Positions 43,024 through 51,764 of a DNA stretch of 64,000 nt are shown here, in pieces. The notes beneath the pieces are model-generated. The model saw only the letters and a program-made list of their open reading frames with translations. It searched no databases and was not told where the DNA came from. The stretch lies in NCBI RefSeq assembly GCF_900176515.1, contig NZ_FWXV01000001.1, positions 992,001-1,056,000 of the forward strand, read 5' to 3'. The DNA comes from Kibdelosporangium aridum (GTDB taxonomy: Bacteria > Actinomycetota > Actinomycetes > Mycobacteriales > Pseudonocardiaceae). How positions within the stretch are numbered: position 1 is the stretch's first letter; every line of letters starts with the position of its first letter. The position numbers were made by a program, and so were the translations under genes.

Positions 43024-44171
43024 GGGAGCATCCGGCGCCGATGCTGCTCGTTCTGGTGTTCCGCTGGTGCGCGTTCGCGTGGATGGCGATCGTCGCCGCC
43101 ATCGGCGGCCAGGTTCGTGAACAGGCAGCCGCGGTCGCCGTTGCCGCTTTGGTCGCCACACTGGGCTGGACAGTGTGGCTCACGCTCGCTGCGGTGCGTA
43201 GATCAGGCCTGGCGCTTGCGATAGATCTCGCGTTGGCCGTCGGACTCGTCGTCGCTGGCGGTTTTTTCCATCCAGCACAGCATGTTCTGACGAACCATCC
43301 GTCGGTGACCGGTGCCTATCCGATGGCGGCCGTGGCGGCATGGGCAGTGGTGCGGCGAGTCAGCGGTGGTCTGCTCGCGGGGGCGGTTGTCGCTGCCGCG
43401 TTACCATTCGCGTACGCGTTGAACCGGGCGCCATTGGCTGAGTTGTCGTTCTCTCAGTCACTGACGATGACCGCGTCGGGTCTGTCCTATGTGCTAGTCG
43501 GTGCGGCCGTGGGCACAGCGTCGCGTCAGTTCCACCGGTTGGCGCAAGCGTTGGCACGCAGCAGTTCCGAGGCCGCCCGGCTGGCCGAGCGAGATGAACT
43601 GGCCGCACGGATTCACGACGACATGTTGCAGCACTTGGCTTTGCTCCAACGCAAGGGTATGGATCTCGCTGCGCGGGGCGACGTGCGTCCAGGGGAGTTG
43701 CGTGCGTTGATGGCCGAGGTCCGGGCACAGGAGAAAGCGTTGCGTGACATGGTGGTTTCCGGCACGATGGTCGCACCGCACGGCTCGGCCTGCCTCACGG
43801 CGGCCTTGGAGAAACTGCCTGGTACGTATGGGGATCTGGCCGTCCAGGTCCTGGCAAGCGGGTCGGTCGTCCTGCCGGACAACGTGGTCGACGAGATCAT
43901 TGCGGCGGTCAAAGAGGCATTGACCAACGTGGTGAAGCACGCACAAGCCACGCAGGCATGGGTTTCGGTGCTCGAAGAGGACTCAGGTCTCACTGTGTTC
44001 GTGCGCGACAACGGTATCGGATTCACGTTTTCCGAAGAGAAGGTCCGTGCGGCCGGGCGACTGGGACTGTTGTTGAGCGTACGGGCCAGGATCGAGCGGA
44101 TCGGTGGCACGGTCGCGATCAACGGCCGGCCAGGGCGCGGGACCGAGATCGAACTGCGGCTGCCCGGTTAG
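43008..44171 (+). CDS. NarL-type sensor histidine kinase
   Basis: 387 residues from a GTG after GGGGGAAGG. About six membrane segments in residues 12-175, with no large sensing loop. HisKA_3 motif with phospho-accepting His in AARIHDDMLQHLALLQ, then a HATPase_c domain (EALTNVVKHAQATQAWVSV, VRDNGIGF). An intramembrane-type sensor. It partners the response regulator 50 nt downstream. Confidence 0.87.
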   Translation: MAISTREHPAPMLLVLVFRWCAFAWMAIVAAIGGQVREQAAAVAVAALVATLGWTVWLTLAAVRRSGLALAIDLALAVGLVVAGGFFHPAQHVLTNHPSVTGAYPMAAVAAWAVVRRVSGGLLAGAVVAAALPFAYALNRAPLAELSFSQSLTMTASGLSYVLVGAAVGTASRQFHRLAQALARSSSEAARLAERDELAARIHDDMLQHLALLQRKGMDLAARGDVRPGELRALMAEVRAQEKALRDMVVSGTMVAPHGSACLTAALEKLPGTYGDLAVQVLASGSVVLPDNVVDEIIAAVKEALTNVVKHAQATQAWVSVLEEDSGLTVFVRDNGIGFTFSEEKVRAAGRLGLLLSVRARIERIGGTVAINGRPGRGTEIELRLPG

Positions 44172-44221
44172 GTGCCCGATCGGGGTGTCCACGTTCATGA
44201 TCACCCCGGCAAGCTGGGGAC

Positions 44222-44818
44222 ATGCGGGTTCTCATCGTCGACGATCATCCGTTGACCAGGGACGGTGTCCGGGCGGGCTTGGCAGATGGCCGAACCACGG
44301 TTCTCCAGGCGGGCGACACTGCTTCCGCGTTCCGCTCGCTGGACCACGACCGACCACACGTGCTCATCGCGGATCTGCGACTTGGTGACGAGGACGGCGT
44401 GGAGTTCATCCAGAAAGTCGTGCAGGGCTTTCCTGCCGTACGCATCCTCGTGGTGTCCCAGGCTTCGATGAGCGAGGTCGTCCGGGCGATCCGCTCCGGT
44501 GCGCACGGATACGTCAGCAAGTCCGCGCCGACGGCGGAACTCCAGCGCGCGGTCGCGGCCGTGGTGCAGGGACCTGTTGTGCCGCCAGAGCTGGCTGTGC
44601 AGCTGGTTACCGAGTTCCAGCAACGGCCAGGGTTGACGCCACGCGAGCGTGAGGTATTACGGGCGCTCGCACGTGGTTACGACAACCGGGAAATCGGCTG
44701 CGAACTGGAGATCTCCGTTCGTACGGTGAACCGGCACCTGGAGTCCATCAGGGACAAGCTCGGCACCCGGCGCCGCTCGGAGCTGATCCGCATCGCCCGC
44801 GCACACCACACTGGGTAA
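44222..44818 (+). CDS. NarL/LuxR-family response regulator
   Basis: 198 residues. Receiver domain with D51 (HVLIADLRLGDEDG) and a C-terminal LuxR helix-turn-helix (about 133-195, LTPREREVLRALARGYDNREIGCELEISVRTVNRHL). It forms a two-component pair with the preceding kinase. The downstream small secreted protein gene, 104 nt away, is a possible target. Confidence 0.9.
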   Translation: MRVLIVDDHPLTRDGVRAGLADGRTTVLQAGDTASAFRSLDHDRPHVLIADLRLGDEDGVEFIQKVVQGFPAVRILVVSQASMSEVVRAIRSGAHGYVSKSAPTAELQRAVAAVVQGPVVPPELAVQLVTEFQQRPGLTPREREVLRALARGYDNREIGCELEISVRTVNRHLESIRDKLGTRRRSELIRIARAHHTG

Positions 44819-44922
44819 GAACACCCACGGGCGGCTGCGTTTTATTGGGCATTTTCAGACCAGGTGTCATTCGCGAACATTGGTCCCGAAGGTTCGTTTC
44901 GTTGACGAATAGGAGGGGTCAC

Positions 44923-45342
44923 GTGAAAGGTTTCTTTTCCCGGAAGGCCGCAGTGGTCGTCGCGGCTGTCGCGCTGATTCTCGGGGGATTCTTCACGACC
45001 GCCGCGGTGTACGCCGACCAGTCCAATGGTGGTGAGATCACCACCTTCAAAGCGCTGCCGCAACGGGGCGACGCCGCTGCGCCGATGGCCATGTCGTGGC
45101 GGGAACTCAGGTGCGGTATCCACCGGCTCGTGCGACAGGATTTCGGTGCGCGCGGATTGCCGGACGGATACCCAGTCGCCGTGACTTTGGCTGAGAATGG
45201 TTCAGGCGGCAGCGAATTCCTGGGCTCCGCACTGATGAATGTCTACAACGTGGTCGTGTGGGGTGGGCAAATCCAGGTCGTCGCGGACATTCAGTGGGAT
45301 CACGGCCTGTGCGTCTGGTACAAGTTCAGTGTCGGGGCGTGA
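44923..45342 (+). CDS. Small secreted protein with two cysteines
   Basis: 139 residues from a GTG with a strong AGGAGGGG site 4 nt upstream. Signal peptide about 1-34 (KAAVVVAAVALILGGFF ... VYA). The mature domain of about 105 residues has Cys in ELRCGIH and GLCVWY, probably a disulfide. No family is recognised. It follows the two-component genes on the same strand. Confidence 0.65.
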   Translation: MKGFFSRKAAVVVAAVALILGGFFTTAAVYADQSNGGEITTFKALPQRGDAAAPMAMSWRELRCGIHRLVRQDFGARGLPDGYPVAVTLAENGSGGSEFLGSALMNVYNVVVWGGQIQVVADIQWDHGLCVWYKFSVGA

Positions 45343-45378
45343 CTGAAACAGCGTAACCGGGATTCACCCTATTGCCCG

Positions 45379-45425
45379 CTGGCCGCTCACTGGGACTGTG
45401 ATCCTCCCAACCTGTGAGCGGCCAG
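45379..45425 (+). terminator. Inverted repeat with 23-nt loop
   Basis: Perfect 12-bp arms CTGGCCGCTCAC / GTGAGCGGCCAG. It lies 36 nt after the secreted-protein stop and just before the mshC promoter. There is no T-run, so it may be a factor-independent hairpin or an operator. Confidence 0.45.
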
Positions 45426-45446
45426 CTCACATGCATGGCCGCCTAT

Positions 45447-45452
45447 TAACCT
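45447..45452 (+). promoter_or_regulatory. -10 box of leaderless mshC
   Basis: TAACCT is followed by exactly 7 nt and the mshC ATG, the spacing of actinobacterial leaderless promoters. No ribosome site lies between. Confidence 0.55.
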
Positions 45453-45459
45453 GACTGAC

Positions 45460-46698
45460 ATGCAGACATGGGCAACGACACCGGTTCCACGTGTGGCAGG
45501 GACGCCACGGCCACTGCGGCTCTACGACACCGCCACCGGTGAGGTGCGGCCAACCGCGCCCGGCAAGACTGCCGGCCTGTACGTCTGCGGAATCACGCCG
45601 TACGACGCGACCCACCTGGGCCACGCCGCCACCTACCTCGCGTTCGACCTGATCCACCGGGTCTGGCTGGACAACGGGCACGAGGTCAACTACGTCCAGA
45701 ACGTCACCGACATCGACGACCCGCTGTTGGAGCGGGCCGAGCGGGACCAGGATGACTGGGTTGTTCTCGGTATGCGGGAAACCGCGCTGTTCCGTGAGGA
45801 CATGGTCGCGCTCAGGGTCTTGCCGCCGCGCTCGTACATCGGTGCGGTCGAGGCGATTCCCGAGATCGTCGAGGCGATCAGCAAGCTGCTGGCCGCGGGG
45901 CACGCGTACCGCGTCGAGGACTCCGAGTACCCAGACATCTACTTCGACCACACCGCGACTGGCCGGTTCGGTTACGAGTCCCGCTACGACGAGCCGACCA
46001 TGCTCGAACTGTTCGCCGAGCGCGGCGGCGACCCCGATCGGCCAGGCAAGCGGCACCCGTTGGACGCTTTGCTGTGGCGGGTGGCGCGGCCGAATGAGCC
46101 GTCGTGGGAGAGCGAGATCGGGGCTGGACGGCCCGGGTGGCACGTCGAGTGCTCGGTCATCGCGTTGAACCGGCTGGGGTCGGCTTTCGACGTCCAGGGC
46201 GGCGGCTCGGACCTGATCTTCCCGCACCACGAGAACAGTGCCGCCCATGCCGAGGCACTGAGCAGTGAGTTCCCGTTCGCCCGGCACTACGTGCACGCCG
46301 GGATGATCGGCTTGGACGGGGAGAAGATGTCCAAGTCCCGCGGCAACCTCGTGTTCGTGTCGCGGTTGCGGGCCGACCGGGTGGACCCGGCGGCGGTGCG
46401 GCTGGCTCTGCTCGCCGGGCACTACCGCGAAGACCGGCCGTGGACCGCCGACCTGCTCGCGGACGGGGAGCGGCGGCTGGGTCGTTGGCGGGACGCGGCA
46501 CTGCTGGAGTCCGGGCCGGACGCCACGGACACCATCACGCGGCTGCGTGACCACCTGTCCAACGACTTGGACACGCCGAACGCGCTGCGGGCGGTGGACG
46601 CGTGGGCCGACGAAGCGCTCGCCGGCCGGGGTAACGACCCGTCAGCTCCCGCGCAGTTCCGAGACGCCGTCGACGCTCTGCTCGGCATCGACATTTGA
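45460..46698 (+). CDS. mshC: Cysteine:1-D-myo-inosityl 2-amino-2-deoxy-glucopyranoside ligase (mycothiol)
   Basis: 412 residues, class I CysRS-like. Zinc/cysteine-binding C43 ([16 protein letters not shown]), the HIGH-type motif HLGH at 53-56, the second zinc ligands in [10 protein letters not shown] and [10 protein letters not shown], and KMSKSRGN. MshC ligates cysteine to GlcN-Ins with ATP in mycothiol synthesis. It is distinguished from true CysRS by its N-terminus ([10 protein letters not shown]) and short C-terminal domain. Its last 57 nt overlap the convergent XRE gene. Confidence 0.95.
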   Translation: MQTWATTPVPRVAGTPRPLRLYDTATGEVRPTAPGKTAGLYVCGITPYDATHLGHAATYLAFDLIHRVWLDNGHEVNYVQNVTDIDDPLLERAERDQDDWVVLGMRETALFREDMVALRVLPPRSYIGAVEAIPEIVEAISKLLAAGHAYRVEDSEYPDIYFDHTATGRFGYESRYDEPTMLELFAERGGDPDRPGKRHPLDALLWRVARPNEPSWESEIGAGRPGWHVECSVIALNRLGSAFDVQGGGSDLIFPHHENSAAHAEALSSEFPFARHYVHAGMIGLDGEKMSKSRGNLVFVSRLRADRVDPAAVRLALLAGHYREDRPWTADLLADGERRLGRWRDAALLESGPDATDTITRLRDHLSNDLDTPNALRAVDAWADEALAGRGNDPSAPAQFRDAVDALLGIDI

Positions 46699-47529
46699 GC
46701 CCATGGCCGAAGCCGCCCAGCTCGCCAGCAGCCGCATGCTCTGCTCTGATGGCGAGCCCGGCTCGACCGTGTGCATCGCGATCATCATGTCCGGGTCGTC
46801 GCGCGGGATCAGGGACTCGTAGAACACCGTGAGCTCGCCGACGACCGGGTGGTGCAGGCGTTTCGTGCCATGTCCGTGCCGGAACACGTCGTGGTCGGCC
46901 CACCAGCGCCGGAAATCCGCGTCCCGTACCGACAATTCACCGACGAGCTTGGCCAGCTCCGGGTCATGCGGGTGCTGCCCGGCGTAGAACTGCAGGCCTG
47001 CCACAGCATTGCGCGCGCCGTCCGCCCAGTCGACGTAGACCTCGCGCGCGGCCGGGTCGAGGAACATGTACCTGGCTATGTTGCGCTCGTGCGGCGGCGC
47101 CGCGTCGAAGTCCTTGTACAGCGCGCGAGCCAGCAGGTTCGTCGCCAGCACGTCCATCCGGCGACCCAACAGCATCACCGGGATGTCGGACATCGACTCC
47201 AACGCCAGCCGCAGCCCTTGCCGGACCCGTTGCGGCGGCATGGGCCGTGTCCTGCGCGTCGGTTTGGCCACTGTGTACAGATAGGTGCGCTCGGTTTCGT
47301 TCAGCAGCAACGCTCTCGCCAACGCGTCCAGCACCGACTCCGACACGTTGACGTTCTTGCCGCGTTCCAGCCGGACGTAGTAGTCCACGCTCACTCCGGC
47401 GAGTTGTGCGACTTCCTCGCGGCGCAGGCCGGGCACCCGGCGCGTGCCCGGCAGGTTCGGCAGACCGACTTCCTCAGGCGTCACCCTGGCGCGGCGCGAG
47501 CGCAGAAACTCCCGGAGGTCGGTGTTCAT
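46642..47529 (-). CDS. XRE-family regulator with MmyB-like ligand domain
   Basis: 295 residues. Helix-turn-helix at about 30-80 ([27 protein letters not shown]) and a PAS-like MmyB domain (about 105-270; [30 protein letters not shown]). Such regulators in actinobacteria often repress a divergent oxidoreductase; here that is the aldo-keto reductase at 47616, 86 nt away. The 3' end overlaps mshC antisense. Confidence 0.88.
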   Translation of the reverse strand: MNTDLREFLRSRRARVTPEEVGLPNLPGTRRVPGLRREEVAQLAGVSVDYYVRLERGKNVNVSESVLDALARALLLNETERTYLYTVAKPTRRTRPMPPQRVRQGLRLALESMSDIPVMLLGRRMDVLATNLLARALYKDFDAAPPHERNIARYMFLDPAAREVYVDWADGARNAVAGLQFYAGQHPHDPELAKLVGELSVRDADFRRWWADHDVFRHGHGTKRLHHPVVGELTVFYESLIPRDDPDMMIAMHTVEPGSPSEQSMRLLASWAASAMGSNVDAEQSVDGVSELRGS

Positions 47530-47615
47530 CCTTCCAGCGTAGGGCGAATGCGTCGATCGTGCGGGGTACTGGCAGACCCTGTCACGAACCTGGCCGCACG
47601 GGTTTGGTGGACGTC

Positions 47616-48632
47616 ATGGAATACAGGGTTCTTGGCGGCACCGGCATCTCGGTGAGCGAGTTCGCGCTCGGTGCGATGACGTTCGGCGAGTTCGCGAACG
47701 CCGATCACGACGAGTCGATCCGGATGATCCACACCGCGTTGGACGCGGGCATCAACTTCATCGACACGGCGGACTACTACTCAAGGGGAGAGTCCGAGCA
47801 GATCGTCGGCAAGGCGCTGAAGGGCAGGCGCGACAACGTGGTGGTGGCCACGAAGTTCTTCTTCCCGATGGGTGACGACCCGAACCAGCGCGGCGGCTCA
47901 CCGCGGTGGATCAAGCGAGCGGTAGAGGAAAGTCTGCGCAGGCTGGACACGGATTACATTGACCTTTACCAGATGCACCGGCCGGACCCGGACACTGACA
48001 TCGAGGAGTCGTTGTCGGCGTTGACGGACCTGGTGCGCGAAGGAAAAGTCCGCGCGATCGGCTCCTCGACCTTCCCGGCCGAGCAGATAGTCGAAGCCCA
48101 GTGGGCGGCGGAAAGGCGCGGCTACCAACGGTTCCGCGCGGAGCAACCGCCGTACTCGATCCTGATGCGCGGCATCGAACGCGACGTCCTACCCACCACC
48201 CAGCGCTACAACATGGGCGTACTGACCTGGAGTCCGCTGGTGGGCGGATGGTTGTCCGGCCGCGTATCGCCCGCAGCAGCAACCGGCCAACGCGCACAGA
48301 TCGCCGGCGACATCTACGACCTGTCGGACCCAGCGAACCAGACCAAGCTGGCAGCGGTCGAACAACTGTCCAAACTAGCCGGTGATGCCGGAATGTCGTT
48401 GCCGCACATGGCTCTCGCTTTCGTCCTCGCCCACCCAGGCGTGACGTCGGTGATCATCGGTGCGAGCAAGCCGCATCACCTGACGGACCTCCTCGCGGGC
48501 GCGGACATCCGCCTCAGCGAGGAGATCCTGGACAAGATCGACGAAATCGTCCCGCCCGGCGTCACACTCCGGCAGAGCGACTCGTACTACACGCCGCCCG
48601 CCATCGCCGACAAACGCCTTCGTCGGCTGTGA
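47616..48632 (+). CDS. Aldo-keto reductase
   Basis: 338 residues from the ATG at 47616. AKR motifs: MTFGEF near the N-terminus, catalytic D-x4-Y (DTADYYSRGESE), K in VVATKFFF, and MHRPDPDTD. NADPH-dependent reduction of a carbonyl substrate is expected. Divergent from the XRE regulator, which probably controls it. Its C-terminal codons (PPAIADKRLRRL) recur in degenerate form about 95 nt downstream. Confidence 0.9.
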   Translation: MEYRVLGGTGISVSEFALGAMTFGEFANADHDESIRMIHTALDAGINFIDTADYYSRGESEQIVGKALKGRRDNVVVATKFFFPMGDDPNQRGGSPRWIKRAVEESLRRLDTDYIDLYQMHRPDPDTDIEESLSALTDLVREGKVRAIGSSTFPAEQIVEAQWAAERRGYQRFRAEQPPYSILMRGIERDVLPTTQRYNMGVLTWSPLVGGWLSGRVSPAAATGQRAQIAGDIYDLSDPANQTKLAAVEQLSKLAGDAGMSLPHMALAFVLAHPGVTSVIIGASKPHHLTDLLAGADIRLSEEILDKIDEIVPPGVTLRQSDSYYTPPAIADKRLRRL

Positions 48633-48636
48633 AGGC

Positions 48637-48663
48637 CCGCGCGGTGACTGTGTCGCCGCGCGG
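48637..48663 (+). terminator. Hairpin terminator after the aldo-keto reductase
   Basis: Arms CCGCGCGGTGAC and GTCGCCGCGCGG (one mismatch) with a 3-nt loop, followed by TTT. The left arm is identical to that of the hairpin after hisG (51646). Confidence 0.65.
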
Positions 48664-48691
48664 TTTACGTGTTGCTTCCGGACGGGTGGCT

Positions 48692-48710
48692 GACGCCCGC
48701 CATCGCGGAC
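48692..48710 (+). repeat. 18-19 nt repeat related to the AKR gene tail
   Basis: ACGCCCGCCATCGCGGAC at 48693-48710 is found inverted at 51698-51715 and, with one mismatch, inside the aldo-keto reductase 3' end (about 48596-48611). Each intergenic copy lies 21-29 nt after a CCGCGCGGTGAC hairpin. Confidence 0.5.
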
Positions 48711-48719
48711 AAGCCTCTC

Positions 48720-49622
48720 CTATGACGGACCCTCTTGGGACCGTGGTCCGCGGCCGGGGCCGCCGTGGCGGCGGCGACGCAAGTAGCGCTCGAACTCGGC
48801 CGCGATGACGTCACCGCTGGTCTCGTTCAGGGTGATCGCCGCGTCGCCGCGCTCTTCGAGGGCGCGGACGTAGTTGCTGACGTCTTCGTCCTCCTCGGCC
48901 ATCTCGCTGACCGTGCGCTGCCACTCGTCGGCCTGCTCCGGCAGGGCCCCGAGGGGCACTTCCACGTCCAGGACCTCCTCGACGCGGTGCAACAGCGCGA
49001 GCGTGGCCTTCGGCGACGGGGGCTGCGAGACGTAGTGCGGCACCGCGGCCCACAGCGAGATCGCTGGGATCCCGGCCTGCACGCACGCGTCCTGCAGCAC
49101 GCCCACGATGCCGGTCGGGCCCTGATAGCGGGACCTTTCGAGGCCAAACCTGGCGGCGGACGCGGCGTCATACGCTGTTCCGGTCACCGGGACAGGGCGG
49201 GTGTGGGGCGTGTCGGCCAGCATCGAACCCAGGGTGACGACCGTGGTCACGCCGAGGCGTTCGATGTGTTCGAGCAGTTCGGCGCAGAACTTCCGCCAGC
49301 GCATGTTCGGCTCGATACCGTGCACGAGGACGATGTCGCGGTTCGAGCCAGGCGGGCGGCACGAGGACAGCCGGGTCGTCGGCCACTCCACTCGCCGGGT
49401 CACGCCGTCCACCAGCTTGACCGTCGGCCGGGTCACCTGGAAGTCGTAGTAGTCGTCCGGGTCGATGTCCACCAGCGGGGACGCGTCCCAGGTCAGTTGG
49501 AGATGTTCGATCGCCGTACTCGCCGCGTCGCCAGCGTCATTCCATCCTTCGAAGGCGGCAACGAGAACAGGCTCGACGAGCGCTGGAGTGCCGGCGGTGC
49601 TCTGCGGGTCGTGATCGGTCAC
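48720..49622 (-). CDS. PAC2-family protein
   Basis: 300 residues with PAC2 (proteasome-assembly-chaperone-like) motifs: VLVAAFEGWNDAGDAASTAIEHL, VLVHGIEPNMRW, GSMLADTPHTRPVPVTG. Actinobacterial members (M. tuberculosis Rv2125) are often near Pup-proteasome genes, as here, but their activity is not established. The GTG at 49622 lies 6 nt after TAGGCT on the minus strand (49629-49634), consistent with leaderless translation. Confidence 0.87.
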   Translation of the reverse strand: MTDHDPQSTAGTPALVEPVLVAAFEGWNDAGDAASTAIEHLQLTWDASPLVDIDPDDYYDFQVTRPTVKLVDGVTRRVEWPTTRLSSCRPPGSNRDIVLVHGIEPNMRWRKFCAELLEHIERLGVTTVVTLGSMLADTPHTRPVPVTGTAYDAASAARFGLERSRYQGPTGIVGVLQDACVQAGIPAISLWAAVPHYVSQPPSPKATLALLHRVEEVLDVEVPLGALPEQADEWQRTVSEMAEEDEDVSNYVRALEERGDAAITLNETSGDVIAAEFERYLRRRRHGGPGRGPRSQEGPS

Positions 49623-49672
49623 TTGCCAAGCCTACGACCCCGAGCGGGCAGTTGGACCACAGCAGCGCTACG

Positions 49673-49678
49673 TACCCT
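49673..49678 (+). promoter_or_regulatory. -10 box of the metH-like remnant
   Basis: TACCCT followed by GTTGAC and ATG 49685, a leaderless-promoter layout. TTGGAC at 49652-49657 may be a -35 with a short 15-nt spacer. Confidence 0.45.
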
Positions 49679-49684
49679 GTTGAC

Positions 49685-49789
49685 ATGCCATTTGCGCTGC
49701 TTGACGCCCTCGCTGAGCGTGTCGCGATCGCGGGTGGTGCGACGGTCACATTCACCACATCGAGGGATACCCGCGTGGTACACCACTGA
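49685..49789 (+). pseudogene. 34-codon ORF resembling the MetH N-terminus (deletion scar)
   Basis: Encodes MPFALLDALAERVAIAGGA and ends TRVVHH. The stretch LLDALAERVAIAGGA closely resembles the conserved start of cobalamin-dependent methionine synthase (FLDALRERVLVADGAMGTM), but the rest of a protein of about 1200 residues is missing. It keeps a leaderless-type promoter and lies between PAC2 and the HAD gene; metH occupies a nearby slot between mshC and hisE in M. tuberculosis. I infer an internal metH deletion. It might instead be a short unrelated peptide. Confidence 0.5.
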
Positions 49790-49822
49790 AGACAAGCATG
49801 AGCGAACGCGAAGGGGGATTCG

Positions 49823-50500
49823 TTGACACGCGTGCCTGAGGCCGTGCTGTGGGACATGGACGGGACGCTGATCGACTCGGAGAAGCTCTGGGACATCGGC
49901 CTGCACGAGCTGGCCGAACAGCTCGGCGGCCGGCTGTCGCAGCAGACCAGGGACGCGGTCGTCGGCTCCAACATGGAGAACACCATGCTGGAGATCTTCG
50001 GCTCGCTGGGCCTCGAGCCGGACCCCGCCGCGATGGACAAGGCGGCGGCGTGGCTGACCGAACGCACGATGGAGCTGTTCCGCCTGAGCCTGCCGTGGCG
50101 GCCCGGTGCTCGTGAGGTCCTTGAGTCACTACGCGACAACAACGTGCCCATGGCCTTGGTCACATCGACCGAGCGCGCGCTCACCGAGGTCGCGCTCGAC
50201 TCGATCGGGCGGTCTTTCTTCGCCGCCACGATCTGCGGCGACGAGGTCGGTGGCCGCAACAAGCCCGACCCGGCGCCGTACCTGATGGCCGCCGACCTGC
50301 TGGGTGTTCCCGCTGATAGGTGCGTTGCGATCGAGGATTCGCCGATGGGCATGCAGTCGGCCGTGGCCGCGGGCTGCACTGTGCTGGTCGTGCCGGCCGA
50401 GGTGCCGATCGCGCCTGGCGAGCGATGGACCGTCCGGAATTCGCTCGTTGGTGTGGATGCGTTCACCCTCGGCGCTTTGAGCGCCGTCGAGCTGGGATGA
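49823..50500 (+). CDS. HAD-superfamily phosphatase (beta-phosphoglucomutase-like)
   Basis: 225 residues from a TTG with AAGGGGGA about 6 nt upstream. HAD motifs: nucleophile in [11 protein letters not shown], Thr in VTSTERAL, Lys in NKPDPAPY and the acidic motif [12 protein letters not shown] helical cap lies at about 20-85. It should dephosphorylate a small metabolite. It directly precedes hisE, so a role near histidine biosynthesis is possible but not shown. Confidence 0.87.
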   Translation: MTRVPEAVLWDMDGTLIDSEKLWDIGLHELAEQLGGRLSQQTRDAVVGSNMENTMLEIFGSLGLEPDPAAMDKAAAWLTERTMELFRLSLPWRPGAREVLESLRDNNVPMALVTSTERALTEVALDSIGRSFFAATICGDEVGGRNKPDPAPYLMAADLLGVPADRCVAIEDSPMGMQSAVAAGCTVLVVPAEVPIAPGERWTVRNSLVGVDAFTLGALSAVELG

Positions 50501-50513
50501 AAAGATCCCAGCT
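50490..50513 (+). promoter_or_regulatory. Hairpin spanning the HAD stop and abutting the hisE start
   Basis: AGCTGGGAT and ATCCCAGCT are perfect 9-bp arms with loop GAAAAG. The stem contains the HAD stop codon and ends one base before the hisE GTG. It could block or couple hisE initiation, or may be part of a promoter. Confidence 0.5.
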
Positions 50514-50777
50514 GTGAAGACGTTCGACGAACTGTTCGCCGAGCTCAGTGAGCGCGCGCGGACCCGTCCTGCTGGGTCGGGCACCGTGGCGGCGCTGGAT
50601 GCGGGTGTGCACGCGCAGGGCAAGAAGGTGCTGGAAGAGGCCGGCGAGGTGTGGCTGGCCGCCGAGCATGAGGACGACGAGCATCTGGCTGAGGAGGTCT
50701 CCCAGCTGCTCTACCGGGTCCAGGTGCTCATGATCGGGCGCGGACTGACCCTCGACGACGTCTACCGCTATCTCTGA
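50514..50777 (+). CDS. hisE: Phosphoribosyl-ATP pyrophosphatase
   Basis: 87 residues from a GTG with no separate ribosome site. The MazG-like fold motifs [32 protein letters not shown] match HisE, which hydrolyses PR-ATP to PR-AMP, the second step of histidine synthesis. hisG follows 12 nt after its stop, the usual actinobacterial hisE-hisG pair. Confidence 0.94.
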   Translation: MKTFDELFAELSERARTRPAGSGTVAALDAGVHAQGKKVLEEAGEVWLAAEHEDDEHLAEEVSQLLYRVQVLMIGRGLTLDDVYRYL

Positions 50778-50789
50778 GGAGTCTTTGCC

Positions 50790-51635
50790 ATGTTGCGTGT
50801 CGCCGTGCCCAACAAGGGGTCACTGGCCGCGTCCGCGTCGGAGATGCTGGCCGAGGCCGGTTACCGGCAGCGAGGCGAGCAGCGCGACCTCACCGTGCTC
50901 GACTCGACCAACGAGGTCGAATTCTTCTTCCTGCGGCCGAAGGACATCGCCGCATACGTCGGCTCCGGCGACCTGGACCTGGGCATCACCGGCCGTGACC
51001 TCGCACAGGAGTCCGGTGCGCCGGTGCAGGAGCGGCTCAGCCTTGGCTTCGGCGCGTCGACGTTCCGCTACGCCGCCCCGGCAGGCCGGGACTGGACCCT
51101 GGCCGACCTGGACGGCAAGCGCCTGGCGACCGCATACCCCCGGCTGGTCCGCGACGACCTGGGCAAGCACGGGATCAAAGCGGACGTGATCCGGCTGGAC
51201 GGCGCCGTGGAGATCTCGGTGCAACTCGGCCTGGCCGACGCCATCGCGGACGTCGTCGGCTCGGGCCGGACCTTGCGGCAGCACAACCTGGTCGCGTTCG
51301 GTGAGCCGATCTGCGTGTCGGAGGCCGTGCTCGTCACGCGCGCGGGAGTGAACCCGTCCCCGGAAGCCGAGCAGCTGACGGCACGGTTGCAGGGTGTGGT
51401 CTTCGCCCAGCAGTACATGATGCTGGACTACGACTGCCCGAAGACCTTGCTGGACAACGCCCTGGAAGTCACTCCCGGCCTGGAATCGCCGACGGTCGCG
51501 CCGCTGGCCAACCCGGACTGGGTGGCGGTGCGGGCGATGGTGCCGCGCAAGCGGGCCAACCCGATCATGGACGAACTGGCCGCGATCGGCGCCAAGGCCA
51601 TCCTCGCCTCCGACATCCGCTCCTGCCGCCTCTAA
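50790..51635 (+). CDS. hisG: ATP phosphoribosyltransferase, long form
   Basis: 281 residues. Catalytic-domain motifs [24 protein letters not shown] and the PRPP-binding segment [22 protein letters not shown]. The C-terminal regulatory (histidine-binding) ACT-like domain covers about 210-281. It catalyses the first, feedback-inhibited step of histidine synthesis. A perfect hairpin terminator follows. Confidence 0.95.
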   Translation: MLRVAVPNKGSLAASASEMLAEAGYRQRGEQRDLTVLDSTNEVEFFFLRPKDIAAYVGSGDLDLGITGRDLAQESGAPVQERLSLGFGASTFRYAAPAGRDWTLADLDGKRLATAYPRLVRDDLGKHGIKADVIRLDGAVEISVQLGLADAIADVVGSGRTLRQHNLVAFGEPICVSEAVLVTRAGVNPSPEAEQLTARLQGVVFAQQYMMLDYDCPKTLLDNALEVTPGLESPTVAPLANPDWVAVRAMVPRKRANPIMDELAAIGAKAILASDIRSCRL

Positions 51636-51645
51636 CACACGACAG

Positions 51646-51676
51646 CCGCGCGGTGACTCACATGGTCACCGCGCGG
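51646..51676 (+). terminator. Hairpin terminator after hisG
   Basis: Perfect 12-bp arms CCGCGCGGTGAC / GTCACCGCGCGG with a 7-nt loop, 10 nt after the hisG stop. The arm recurs in the hairpin at 48637. Confidence 0.75.
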
Positions 51677-51764
51677 GGACCGGCACAGAAAACACACGTC
51701 CGCGATGGCGGGCGTTGTAGTCAACGTGTCGATCTGCCGGGCATTCGCTGCCCGTCTGGAACTG

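Noticed and set aside
49798-49839. Third MSE micro-ORF (ATGAGCGAACGCGAAGG) before the HAD gene
   Set aside because: It shares only ATGAGCGA and loose similarity with the two MSELASES copies and ends within the HAD start. Too weak to count as a copy.
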